Shown here piece by piece: positions 43,589-51,560 of a stretch of DNA of 64,000 nucleotides; position 1 is the first letter of the stretch; each line of letters begins with the position of its first letter. The DNA is from a virus. The translations under genes and the position numbers were made by a program. Under the pieces are notes generated by a model, which saw only the letters and a program-made list of their open reading frames with translations, had not been told where the DNA came from and searched no databases. The stretch covers positions 62,001 through 126,000 of the IMG/VR virus record IMGVR_UViG_3300009034_000002. One strand, given 5' to 3'.

Positions 43589-44467
43589 TTAAAATGCTAT
43601 TTCCCCAAACACTTCCTTTAGGTCCTTCTCCAACTGTTCATCAACTTGAGGATCCACCACGGGCGTTTCCGTGTCCTTTATCTGAGTAGGAACAGGTTCA
43701 ACCTTTGCAGGCTCTGTTTTAACCTCAGGTTTTGTTTCAGTCGTGGAAGTCGGCCCTGGCAATTGAGCGGCTGAATTGTCTCCAAATTCACCTATCACGT
43801 CCTTTCCAACCAACAGATGTTCAGACTCAGGATTCCCTATTGGGTTCTGAATTGTCTTTGTAGTTAAAGCCTTCTTTATGGCTTCGTTTGTAGGACAGGT
43901 AAACATATCATCCAACTGTACAAGCTGATCCAACCAAGTCATATCTTGCAATGCCGTATGATCTGGATCTGGACGAAACTGAAACTCAGAATCAAGGCCT
44001 TTACCCGTTCTGCCAATAGTACAATTCCGACCTGTTTGTGGATGAGTAAGATTACCCCAACGTGGATCTCGAATGTAACCCAAAATGGTGCTTATCATTC
44101 TAGAACCACAACTCCAAACCTGAACGCCACTTTTTATGTCTTTCAAGTCAATGATGTTTAAGTAGAAACGTTTCTTCGCCAGAAACAGTTTTGCACGTTC
44201 CGGTTGTTTCGGAAGAAACTTTCTGTAAAGTGCACACAGTAAGCATGGCTTGCTCCACATTGTCTCTCTACATGGAAATGCCTTTTCTGTTGGACCGATG
44301 TTCCAATGCATAAAAGCCACAAAGAAAAACCTACCAAGCTCGTTCCACGGTGGTAACATCCGAATGTAGTTATCGGGAACTGCTTTAGGCGTCCAGATTG
44401 TCATTCTCTTCAGATCACTTTCCGTTTGATCTAAAAAGTTAGCATCTAAATCCCAATTGTTAACCAT
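43589..44467 (-). CDS. gp32-like single-stranded DNA-binding protein
   Basis: 292 residues. His in FMHWNIGP, then Cys, Cys and CxxC in FPCRETMWSKPCLLC give H-x11-C-x8-C-x2-C, nearly the zinc-site spacing of T4 gp32. The core OB-fold region follows (to about 200). The C-terminal 60 residues are Pro/Glu/Thr-rich, ending in an acidic tail DLKEVFGEIAF typical of SSB proteins that recruit partners. ATG at 44467 with AAGGGGG upstream. Pairs with the recombinase and the UvsY-like gene. Confidence 0.75.
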   Translation of the reverse strand: MVNNWDLDANFLDQTESDLKRMTIWTPKAVPDNYIRMLPPWNELGRFFFVAFMHWNIGPTEKAFPCRETMWSKPCLLCALYRKFLPKQPERAKLFLAKKRFYLNIIDLKDIKSGVQVWSCGSRMISTILGYIRDPRWGNLTHPQTGRNCTIGRTGKGLDSEFQFRPDPDHTALQDMTWLDQLVQLDDMFTCPTNEAIKKALTTKTIQNPIGNPESEHLLVGKDVIGEFGDNSAAQLPGPTSTTETKPEVKTEPAKVEPVPTQIKDTETPVVDPQVDEQLEKDLKEVFGEIAF

Positions 44468-44553
44468 CGATTTAACCCCCTTGTTTATTTATGTTTCCTT
44501 ACACAACTAAAAATGGCACGTACTACAATGGCTCGTATCACCTCCCTTTATAC
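44468..44553 (-). other. Gap with an orphan Shine-Dalgarno sequence
   Basis: 86 bases. AAAGGGAGGTGA on the minus strand is a near-perfect SD but has no ATG, GTG or TTG at normal distance. The only frame uses the GTG inside it (44539-44541) and codes for 18 residues. No promoter seen. Confidence 0.3.
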
Positions 44554-44766
44554 TTATAAAAATCCAAGTGGTCCTATGGGACGCAATCCATCATAAGAAT
44601 CACTTCCAAAATCAGTTTCCTTAGGTTTCGGCGTAAAATTTGGACAATCCCATACACCTACCACCAAGTCATAAGCCTTACACAGAGCATCTATTATAAT
44701 AACAACAGGACAATCCTCATCTTTTTTATGCTTTTTACAGTTGTCACATAATACCCGATTGGACAT
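44554..44766 (-). CDS. Small cysteine-containing protein
   Basis: 70 residues with CDNC, DCP, LC and DCPNF, enough for one zinc site. ATG at 44766 follows AGAGGT by 6 bases and overlaps the upstream stop by one base. No family recognised. Confidence 0.6.
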   Translation of the reverse strand: MSNRVLCDNCKKHKKDEDCPVVIIIDALCKAYDLVVGVWDCPNFTPKPKETDFGSDSYDGLRPIGPLGFL

Positions 44767-45062
44767 TATCTACCTCTTTCTTCCAATCTAATCTGTCTTT
44801 CTCTTAAATCTTGTAACTCTTTATTCTGCTCGCGAATCTGGTCAAAATACTTTTCATTAACTTTGTGTTGCTGTTTTAGCATCTGTTGTATTACGTCATA
44901 ATCAGCTTTTTGTTCATGTAAACCATTAACATTCCCTTGTATTAATTCGATCTGTCTGTCTTGTCGTTCATTGTTTGCAGCTTGGACATCAACAAAAATG
45001 TAACCTCCAATGGCCAGTACCAAAGCGAGAACGAATGTCAGTATAACCCGTGTATTGTTCAT
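44766..45062 (-). CDS. Small membrane-anchored coiled-coil protein
   Basis: 98 residues. One N-terminal membrane segment (about 5-27, VILTFVLALVLAIGGYIFV) followed by a long charged helix (30-98), giving an inner-membrane protein with a periplasmic coiled coil, or the reverse. This layout resembles i-spanins, but there is no second spanin gene or lysis cassette beside it. ATG at 45062 follows AAAGGAGGTG by 6 bases; a longer frame to 45107 has no SD. Confidence 0.6.
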   Translation of the reverse strand: MNNTRVILTFVLALVLAIGGYIFVDVQAANNERQDRQIELIQGNVNGLHEQKADYDVIQQMLKQQHKVNEKYFDQIREQNKELQDLRERQIRLEERGR

Positions 45063-45081
45063 TGTAACACCTCCTTTAATG

Positions 45082-45549
45082 TTAATCGATACTAAAATCA
45101 GGGTCACTTTTAGGATTCAAACCAGCAATAGCAGCATCGCACTCTAACTTTTTCAACCTCAACAAGTTGCCAATTTGGTCATTTTTCTTAACAAAACTGT
45201 CTCGTAAGGCTCGTACAAGAGCTAAGTTGTATTCAGCATCAATAACTTGTTGTTTCAACGCAACCCAAGCAGGGTCAAGTAGACACGCTCGTTCAATATC
45301 ATATCTATATATCGTCTTCTTCTTTGATTCCTTCTTGTCGTCTACACTCGGAGTTATAGCAGAACTTTTCAATTTCCTGCCCACATCAGCTTCATAGCGT
45401 GACAGTTGAAATTCAAGCAAATTCAACCTCTTTTGAGCAAGGCATACTGCTGTTGCGTAGTAAGCAAAGTATCCACCAAGCGTCTTTATTTCATTATCTA
45501 AATTAGATTCATCTACTTCAAACGTCTTAATATACTTCTTATCCGCCAC
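45082..45549 (-). CDS. UvsY-like recombination mediator candidate
   Basis: 155 residues, almost all helical. A long helix pair around KKTIYRYDIERACLLDPAWVALKQQVIDAEYNLALVRALRDSFVKKNDQIGNLL resembles phage UvsY-type mediators, where a DPEY-like motif precedes such a helix. Its position beside the gp32-like and RecA/UvsX-like genes supports the idea. GTG at 45549 has AAGGAGG 6 bases upstream. It could equally be another small helical DNA-metabolism protein. Confidence 0.5.
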   Translation of the reverse strand: MADKKYIKTFEVDESNLDNEIKTLGGYFAYYATAVCLAQKRLNLLEFQLSRYEADVGRKLKSSAITPSVDDKKESKKKTIYRYDIERACLLDPAWVALKQQVIDAEYNLALVRALRDSFVKKNDQIGNLLRLKKLECDAAIAGLNPKSDPDFSID

Positions 45550-45564
45550 CTGTTTCCTCCTTTG

Positions 45565-45924
45565 TTAAGATTTTGGTCCTGAACCATACGGAGGTATAAT
45601 TGTTGAAGGTGGCACAGTTAAACCTGTGACACTTTCAATAAATTTTGAACGCAAAGTTGGCTCAGCATCAGACATTACTACATTACGAGGATAATAAATT
45701 TCCACTTTATCAGCGCCACCAAAGACAGGTACTAACGCAAGGCCAGTCTCACCTTGTGGAGTTTTAACTGGGACCGCTTGTCTAACGGGCTTAATTATCA
45801 TTAAAAGTGGAGATATATCTTTTATGCACCCAACCAACATACTCCCCTGGACAACGAACAATTTCACATTCATCATTTTGTTTTCCTTTTCGACCGTTCC
45901 GCCGGTAATTATGGAATCTTTCAT
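45565..45924 (-). CDS. Hypothetical beta-rich protein
   Basis: 119 residues, not recognised. VKLFVVQGSMLVGCIKDISPLLMIIKPVR looks like a small beta-barrel (Sm- or SH3-like) start, and the C-terminus is Pro/Gly-rich (VPPSTIIPPYGSG). ATG at 45924 follows AAAGGAGG with 5 bases. It sits within the replication genes. Confidence 0.55.
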   Translation of the reverse strand: MKDSIITGGTVEKENKMMNVKLFVVQGSMLVGCIKDISPLLMIIKPVRQAVPVKTPQGETGLALVPVFGGADKVEIYYPRNVVMSDAEPTLRSKFIESVTGLTVPPSTIIPPYGSGPKS

Positions 45925-45935
45925 TACAACCTCCT

Positions 45936-46394
45936 TTAATCTAATTCTTTTTTAATCAAGTTAATAAATTTAATATCCTCTGTTGATAAGTTAAACCGAT
46001 CGGTATTGATTTTTAAACTTCGCTCAAACTTTCCGTTTTTATGATACTTAGTAGCAGCCACCCAATCACAAGCCATTTCAATTAAGTCGATAATGGACAT
46101 CCTACTAATGTCGCCCTGGTAGTACTCAGGATGATGACTGTTCTTAGCCCAATGGCGCTTTAAAACTGGAAAAATTGAACAGCCTAACTTTTTATATTCT
46201 TTACTACCATATTCGATATCCGAAAAGTTTTCCGCAACCTTTATGAAACCTTTCATCTCTGTAAGTGTGAACTTTGACCAATCATGTTTAATACCAGCCC
46301 AAATTAGTTTGAATGCGATCAAAAACATGTACCAACCCACAAGCCATTTATGTTTCGCGGTCCTGCAAAAGTGAGACAATATTCCACAGTACAT
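45936..46394 (-). CDS. DUF5662-like phage protein
   Basis: 152 residues. HDWSKF, HHPEYY and MACDWVAATKYHK match the conserved His/Asp pattern of DUF5662, a family frequent in phages with an HD-like helical look and unknown activity. ATG at 46394 follows AAGGAG by 11 bases; a TTG at 46421 inside the polymerase gene has no SD. It begins six bases after the polymerase stop. Confidence 0.6.
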   Translation of the reverse strand: MYCGILSHFCRTAKHKWLVGWYMFLIAFKLIWAGIKHDWSKFTLTEMKGFIKVAENFSDIEYGSKEYKKLGCSIFPVLKRHWAKNSHHPEYYQGDISRMSIIDLIEMACDWVAATKYHKNGKFERSLKINTDRFNLSTEDIKFINLIKKELD

Positions 46395-46402
46395 ATTCTT
46401 CT

Positions 46403-48718
46403 TTACTCCTTGTCTAGCCAATAGTCAGATACTTCAAAATCAATCGGAAGCACACAATTAATAACCGGAATTGGTTTCTCCATTTCTTCATGCAAAATTT
46501 GATGTACTACTTGTTCTTCTTCCATTTTTCTATAAAGGAGAAGTTCATCATGCACTTGACTGACAACCCTTGATGCAAGACCTAACTCCAAAAACCTTGG
46601 CACGATGCCTCTAATCGCTCTATTCATAGCGCATGCCACTGTAGACTGACAATGAAAGTTTACCGCTTGCCGTAACCACTGATGTTGAACTTCACAAAAT
46701 TTAGGCCACGCTCGACGAAGGCCATAGACATTTCGAATTGTTCGTTTGGTATATACATCATCAAAAACATTCTTTCTCCAATCGGCAACCTCTTCGTAAA
46801 GCTGAAAGAACTTACTAATCCACTGTTTTGCTTCATCCTCGGTAATGCCAATTTGTTCCGAAATACTTGCAGCGCCTCGGCCATAAATTAAGCCAAACAC
46901 AACCCCCTTTGCAATCACTCGTTGTAACTTCGTGACTTGTTCAGGCGGAATTCCAAACAGCTCACTTGCAATCTGTTTATGTACGTCCTCGTAGGACAAT
47001 TGTTTAATTAACTTTTTACAACGTGACAGATATGCAAGTACTCTTAATTCGGCTTGAGAATAGTCAACAGATAGAAACTTAAAGCCGGGAGGTGCAATAA
47101 AGAACGACCTAATTCCGCCAGTACGTGGAATGTTTTGAAGGTTAGGCCTCCTACTGGCCCACCTTGCCGTTGGCGTGGTATCCAAGTTAAATTCGGAAAA
47201 CACGAGTCCATCCTGGTTAATCCAACGAAACATACCAGCTTCGCCCGATCTCCCATCCAAATAAGTTGTCTTCAATTTTTCGAGCTTCCTAATCTTTAAA
47301 AGTACATCTGGAACATTATGAAACTTTGTAAGTCGTTTGAGCACTTTCTTGTCAGTCTTCGGTGTTGGTTTTTTACTATCAGTCAATCCTTGGATGGGGA
47401 GATTCAAATCCTCAAACAACACTTTTACCAACTGTGGATGTGATCGATAGTTGAAGACGTGACCAACCTGTTCAAATAGTGAATTTTGTAACTTTTCGGT
47501 TTTAATTTGATTTTCCTTAGCAACTTCCTTAAGTTGTTCCTTGGAAGCTAACATCCCTTCGCGTTCTATATGACTTGCACAAGGAATAAGTGGTTTCACT
47601 TCGTTAATATAATAATTCCACAGGTCTGCCTTCTTAAGTCGATCAGTAATTGCTAACTTGCACATCCATGTGACATTGACGTCCCATGCAACCCTTCGGT
47701 AGTAAACATCCAATGGAGCCAATTTTTTCTTTTTGAAGTAGTTTGTAAGCTCCGACTTCCACTCCGGAACAGAACAATAAAACGAGCCAAGACATCCTAA
47801 ACCCTTCGGTAAATCTTCATAAAGCAAATGATGTGCATGTGCTGTATCCATAAAGAAATTTTTTACATCAATATTAGAACTGTGCATCATCTGAATATCA
47901 AATCTGGTATGTGAAGACTTTTCTACCGAGGAAGTAAAAATTTTGTTCAAACAAGCCATCACTATAGATTCTGGAAGCAACCATTGACCTTCATATTGTA
48001 ATGGAATTATACATGCAACTCTATCTTGCCAAGATGGATAAAAGCCAATACAAATCATGGAATCCTTCCGACAATCTGTTCCAGTTGATTCGATATCCCA
48101 ACACCACTCATGTTCACATAACCATCTTGTTGCCGCCAATAACTTCTCTTCGGTATCAGCAACAGCATACCCAACCTTGTTAACCGTTTCTAATTGTCCA
48201 CGAAATAGATTACCAAACTTAACTAAATCCGAGAAGAAAAGTGGAGATGACTCTGGTGAACGATGTGGCAAAATCATTGCTGGATGAACAGTAGGCAAGT
48301 ACGTCTTGTTGTCTTTCTCATGGATATAGCCTCTCATTTTCATAATACCTGAATGGCCTAGAGCTGAAGACAAAGCTGCATCACCTAACAATAATACATA
48401 CTTTTCCGGATAGTATTCAAGTTCCGCTTTCAACCTATCAGCACAATAATCCGGAGGCACAACATTGTAGCACAAACAAGCGTTGGTAATTCTTTGAAGA
48501 CTTCGCGGTAGTTGTATTGCCTTTGTAGTACTCTGAAGTATTTGACCAGTTTCTCCAACAAATGGTTCCTTTTGTTCCCACTCATTCCGCCCAGGACACT
48601 CGCCAACTACAATGAATCCTCCAGGCTGAAGAGGCTCTAAAGGAGGAACTATTCGTTCCTTATAAGGACAATTAGCACAAATCTCAGCAGCTTTTGGAGG
48701 TAGTCTATCTAAAAACAT
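46403..48718 (-). CDS. Uracil-DNA glycosylase/3'-5' exonuclease/DNA polymerase A fusion
   Basis: 771 residues. 1-175 is a family 4/5-type uracil-DNA glycosylase: CANC (14-17), VVGECPGRNEWEQKEPFVG (37-54), CLC and C92 as further cluster ligands, TVHPAMIL (143-150). Exonuclease: WDIESTG with Asp208/Glu210. Polymerase: motif A DYSQAELR (about 552), motif B RVIAKGVVFGLIYG with Phe, motif C VHDELLL (about 720). The glycosylase could keep uracil from being fixed during synthesis or serve as a structural template reader. ATG at 48718 with AAGGA upstream. It is the replicative polymerase of the phage. Confidence 0.9.
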   Translation of the reverse strand: MFLDRLPPKAAEICANCPYKERIVPPLEPLQPGGFIVVGECPGRNEWEQKEPFVGETGQILQSTTKAIQLPRSLQRITNACLCYNVVPPDYCADRLKAELEYYPEKYVLLLGDAALSSALGHSGIMKMRGYIHEKDNKTYLPTVHPAMILPHRSPESSPLFFSDLVKFGNLFRGQLETVNKVGYAVADTEEKLLAATRWLCEHEWCWDIESTGTDCRKDSMICIGFYPSWQDRVACIIPLQYEGQWLLPESIVMACLNKIFTSSVEKSSHTRFDIQMMHSSNIDVKNFFMDTAHAHHLLYEDLPKGLGCLGSFYCSVPEWKSELTNYFKKKKLAPLDVYYRRVAWDVNVTWMCKLAITDRLKKADLWNYYINEVKPLIPCASHIEREGMLASKEQLKEVAKENQIKTEKLQNSLFEQVGHVFNYRSHPQLVKVLFEDLNLPIQGLTDSKKPTPKTDKKVLKRLTKFHNVPDVLLKIRKLEKLKTTYLDGRSGEAGMFRWINQDGLVFSEFNLDTTPTARWASRRPNLQNIPRTGGIRSFFIAPPGFKFLSVDYSQAELRVLAYLSRCKKLIKQLSYEDVHKQIASELFGIPPEQVTKLQRVIAKGVVFGLIYGRGAASISEQIGITEDEAKQWISKFFQLYEEVADWRKNVFDDVYTKRTIRNVYGLRRAWPKFCEVQHQWLRQAVNFHCQSTVACAMNRAIRGIVPRFLELGLASRVVSQVHDELLLYRKMEEEQVVHQILHEEMEKPIPVINCVLPIDFEVSDYWLDKE

Positions 48719-48997
48719 TTAACGATCCTTCCTCGAATTACGGCGTTCCAATTCTTTCAGTTTCTTGTGTACTATTTGAGATAAATCCATGTTTAAATGT
48801 TTGGCTATAATTACTGTGGAAATAAATACATCGGCTAGTTCATCTGCAATTTGTTCAGTTAAATCATTCCCATCACGCCACATCTTCTTAAAGACATTAG
48901 CCAACTCGCCAGCTTCACCCACCAAACCAATAATCCAGTAAGGAGTAGGTTTATTTCCTTCCGGCTTTATCTTTGAATACAGGTCATCTAAAGTCAT
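48719..48997 (-). CDS. MazG-like nucleotide pyrophosphohydrolase
   Basis: 92 residues, single-domain MazG type. IGLVGEAGELANVFKKMW and IADELADVFISTVIIAKHL supply the EExxE...ExxD metal site. Such enzymes hydrolyse (d)NTPs to monophosphates, cleaning pools or lowering alarmones. ATG at 48997 overlaps the upstream stop (ATGA); AGAGG is 6 bases away. Ends one base before the polymerase start. Confidence 0.85.
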   Translation of the reverse strand: MTLDDLYSKIKPEGNKPTPYWIIGLVGEAGELANVFKKMWRDGNDLTEQIADELADVFISTVIIAKHLNMDLSQIVHKKLKELERRNSRKDR

Positions 48998-49353
48998 GAC
49001 TTATCCTCTTCTAAGGCGTTATAGCCAATTCTTTTAAACATACTAAAATCGCAATGAGTTCTCCACCTATGCCGGCCATGCTCATCATAATACGAAACCA
49101 TAACGCCATGATTAGGCTGAAACGGAATTAACACAATTCTCTCTTTAGTCCGTTCTTCAACAATATGGATTCGGCCATCTTTAAAATATACACTGACAAA
49201 TTTACCTTTGCCGAGAGCCGGCCACATCTCGTCATAAAAGTTAACGTTGCATGCCTTGCAGATTAATTTATGGTACTTCCTAAACCAAGTATGAGATTTC
49301 CGAAATTGTACACTCCACCACCACAATGAATATTTTAAATTCCACAACAGCAT
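48994..49353 (-). CDS. Hypothetical protein
   Basis: 119 residues, not recognised. Trp-rich N-terminus (LWNLKYSLWWWSVQF), then CKAC, and a C-terminal beta-rich part (YFKDGRIHIVEERTKERIVLIPF) with HGRHRWRTHCDF. ATG at 49353 has AGGAGG 5 bases upstream. Lies between dUTPase and MazG-like genes. Confidence 0.55.
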   Translation of the reverse strand: MLLWNLKYSLWWWSVQFRKSHTWFRKYHKLICKACNVNFYDEMWPALGKGKFVSVYFKDGRIHIVEERTKERIVLIPFQPNHGVMVSYYDEHGRHRWRTHCDFSMFKRIGYNALEEDKS

Positions 49354-49362
49354 ATGTACCTC

Positions 49363-49767
49363 CTATACAACGCCCGTCGAACCTTTACCGGACTCTCCTC
49401 TTTCGGTTGGCTCAAAGGATTCAACTTTACGTAGAATGTTATGTTCCTTTGGAATTAAAATTATTTGACAAAAACGTTCGCCGGTCCGTATTGACACATG
49501 TGAATTACTTGTGTTTGTAACAAACGGGTCTAACGGCCCTTGATAGCCTGTGTCAATGATACTTTGTATGACCAATCCTTTCCGACGCATTGAAGACCGA
49601 GGAACTATCAATACAAAACAATTCTTAGGTATGTTAATACGAGTGCTGACTTTCACTTCAACAGTTTCATGCGGCCAAATAAGGACGGTTTCAGCACAAT
49701 ACAAATCAAAACCGGCGTCATCATCATATTTCCGATATGGTTTTTCCCCTACATATTCCAAAATCAC
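49363..49767 (-). CDS. dut: dUTPase
   Basis: 134 residues, trimeric dUTPase. All five motifs are seen: DAGFDLY, PRSSM, IDTGYQGPLDPFV (usually IDSxYRGEI), FCQIILIP and RGESGKGSTG near the C-terminus. It hydrolyses dUTP to dUMP, which fits the uracil-glycosylase domain on the phage polymerase. GTG at 49767 follows GGAGGT by 5-6 bases. Confidence 0.92.
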   Translation of the reverse strand: MILEYVGEKPYRKYDDDAGFDLYCAETVLIWPHETVEVKVSTRINIPKNCFVLIVPRSSMRRKGLVIQSIIDTGYQGPLDPFVTNTSNSHVSIRTGERFCQIILIPKEHNILRKVESFEPTERGESGKGSTGVV

Positions 49768-49787
49768 AAGCTACCTCCAGTTCAATG

Positions 49788-50021
49788 TCAGCCAAATGCT
49801 TTTCGTATCTTCTTCATTCCAAACAAATAGTTAGGCTGAACAGTATTAACTTGTTCGTAAATTTTTGGGTCTAGTCCATTCTTTAGAAACTTCTTTAATA
49901 ACTTCGTACCCGGTGGATTCACACAATGATGAGCACCCTTCTGTGTCTTCTTCTTGCCAAATGGGTAGTTTGGGGTTACTTCTGGCTTTTTGTTTTTTTG
50001 TTCGTCATGCGACTTTTGCAT
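49788..50021 (-). CDS. Small basic hypothetical protein with internal repeat
   Basis: 77 residues, Lys-rich. Two similar segments (VTPNYPFGKKKTQKG and VQPNYLFGMKKIRKA) form an internal repeat, likely nucleic-acid binding. ATG at 50021 follows GGGAGG by 7 bases and overlaps the end of the isomerase gene by 46 bases; a longer frame to 50048 has no SD. Confidence 0.5.
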   Translation of the reverse strand: MQKSHDEQKNKKPEVTPNYPFGKKKTQKGAHHCVNPPGTKLLKKFLKNGLDPKIYEQVNTVQPNYLFGMKKIRKAFG

Positions 50022-50743
50022 AAATCTACCTCCCCTGAATAATGCCAATCAACTAATGCACAAATTGTATGACCTATCGTTATGTGGACTTCTTGAATTC
50101 TCGGAGTATCAGTAGAACGAACCCATAAATATACATCAGCCAATCCAGGAAAATGAGGTTGAGAAACCTCCATCATTCCGCCCCCAAACAAAATTGTAGT
50201 TAAGCCAAATTCCTTTGCAGCGACCAACCCATTAATAATACTTGGAGACTTACCGCTTGTGGTTATTCCAATTGCAACATCTCCCTTACATCCGAGTGCA
50301 CTAATCTGCTTTGCAAAAACAATATCATATGAACGATCATTACTAATACTCGTAAGCACCGAACCATCCGTGGTTAATGCAATAGCTGGCAACGCTCGTC
50401 TTTCTAACTTAAAACGATTTACAAACTCCGCGGCTAGATGTTGTGCATCCGAAGCACTACCACCATTACCAAACAATAATAATTTATTTCCACGTTCAAA
50501 AGCACACACAATCTCGCGTGAAGCTTCAAGTATGTACTTTGCGCCATTGGAAACCTTTAAGAAAGCGTGTTTATGCTTAATGCTACGGGAGAAACAATTC
50601 GCAATTACATCAAACGCTTCGCCTTCAAAGGTTGTACCATCACCCGCGCCTCGCTCGAGCCATTTAATGTCATCTGAAGGCTTGTAAATCCAATCTGGTT
50701 GTTTCTCTTCACAAGATATAGTTGGTTCAAATAGTTTCTTCAT
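49976..50743 (-). CDS. gmhA: Sedoheptulose-7-phosphate isomerase-like (GmhA) SIS protein
   Basis: 255 residues with a SIS domain. LLFGNGGSASDAQHLAAEFVNRF, LTTDGSVLTSISNDRSYDIVFAKQI and GITTSGKSPSIINGL are hallmark GmhA segments, making D-glycero-D-manno-heptose 7-phosphate. An N-terminal extension (1-45) is unusual. The C-terminus is basic and overlaps the next gene. ATG at 50743 has AAGGAGG 8 bases upstream. May feed heptose to the two GT9 enzymes of the glycan island. Confidence 0.8.
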   Translation of the reverse strand: MKKLFEPTISCEEKQPDWIYKPSDDIKWLERGAGDGTTFEGEAFDVIANCFSRSIKHKHAFLKVSNGAKYILEASREIVCAFERGNKLLLFGNGGSASDAQHLAAEFVNRFKLERRALPAIALTTDGSVLTSISNDRSYDIVFAKQISALGCKGDVAIGITTSGKSPSIINGLVAAKEFGLTTILFGGGMMEVSQPHFPGLADVYLWVRSTDTPRIQEVHITIGHTICALVDWHYSGEVDLCKSRMTNKKTKSQK

Positions 50744-50756
50744 GTGGTTGGCCTCC

Positions 50757-51560
50757 TTAAGCCATCAAAAGTTTCAAGTGCCAATTACCATCAGAACAAA
50801 CAGCACTAAATTGGTGAATACTCTCTTCAGACTCAACATAAATGCACTTATCGAGTACATAGGGACTAAGGCCATTCAGAGTTGTACGTGCAATCCTTGC
50901 CACATCTTCAACAAAGGTAGGAAGTTTTTCACATTTAAGTGCAATCTGTAATTCGCCATCACGCTTTAGTAACAACTTTGGAGTTACAAATTGTTTCCGT
51001 AAGGTATCAATTATATGAGGAACATTTCCAAACAATGGAACTTCACATGTAACCGTCAAAAATGCACGTTGCATATGTGGCACCCCTTTACCAACATGTT
51101 TACAAAGTTCCAATGAACACGGACACGTTGAAATAAGCTGTATCGTAAATGTACAAACCTTCTTGGGCACTTGAAGGCCATTTGTGGACAAAGAAACAGC
51201 TAATGGCACGGTTGTACCATCCTTACAAAAGTATAAACCAGATACTGTTACGTAACCGTCCTGAGCATGTTGTTTATCGGCCACATTTCGCAAAAATATG
51301 TCAAGCTGCGTATCCTTGGCAGAACTTAGATGTTTTATACATTCAATAAACCGAGACATATGTACACCACGAGTTTTCTTCAAATCTACCAATGCAGAAA
51401 TTTTACATGTTTGAGTGTTGCCAAAGAACTCAAGCGAATGTTGCACGCCTTTCACGCCGACCTTATTAAGTGGGTCGCTTACAGGCGTCCTTTGTAAATC
51501 AGGCAAATCCTTGTTGTTTTTATTAAATACCGCGGCATAACCATCTGTTATATTAACCAT
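50757..51560 (-). CDS. folE2: GTP cyclohydrolase IB
   Basis: 267 residues, type IB (FolE2/MptA). DLPDLQRTPV...VGVKG near the N-terminus, LKKTRGVHMSRF (60-71), CPCS (146-149) and HMQR (162-165) correspond to the conserved metal and catalytic residues. The product, a dihydroneopterin triphosphate, feeds folate, 7-deazaguanine or pterin paths. No QueC/D partner is seen in the window. ATG at 51560 follows TAGGAGG by 6 bases and overlaps the primase end. Confidence 0.8.
   Translation of the reverse strand: MVNITDGYAAVFNKNNKDLPDLQRTPVSDPLNKVGVKGVQHSLEFFGNTQTCKISALVDLKKTRGVHMSRFIECIKHLSSAKDTQLDIFLRNVADKQHAQDGYVTVSGLYFCKDGTTVPLAVSLSTNGLQVPKKVCTFTIQLISTCPCSLELCKHVGKGVPHMQRAFLTVTCEVPLFGNVPHIIDTLRKQFVTPKLLLKRDGELQIALKCEKLPTFVEDVARIARTTLNGLSPYVLDKCIYVESEESIHQFSAVCSDGNWHLKLLMA

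Noticed and set aside
44766-45062. Spanin assignment for the small membrane coiled-coil protein
   Set aside because: Topology fits, but no o-spanin, holin or endolysin gene is adjacent; kept as an unnamed membrane protein.
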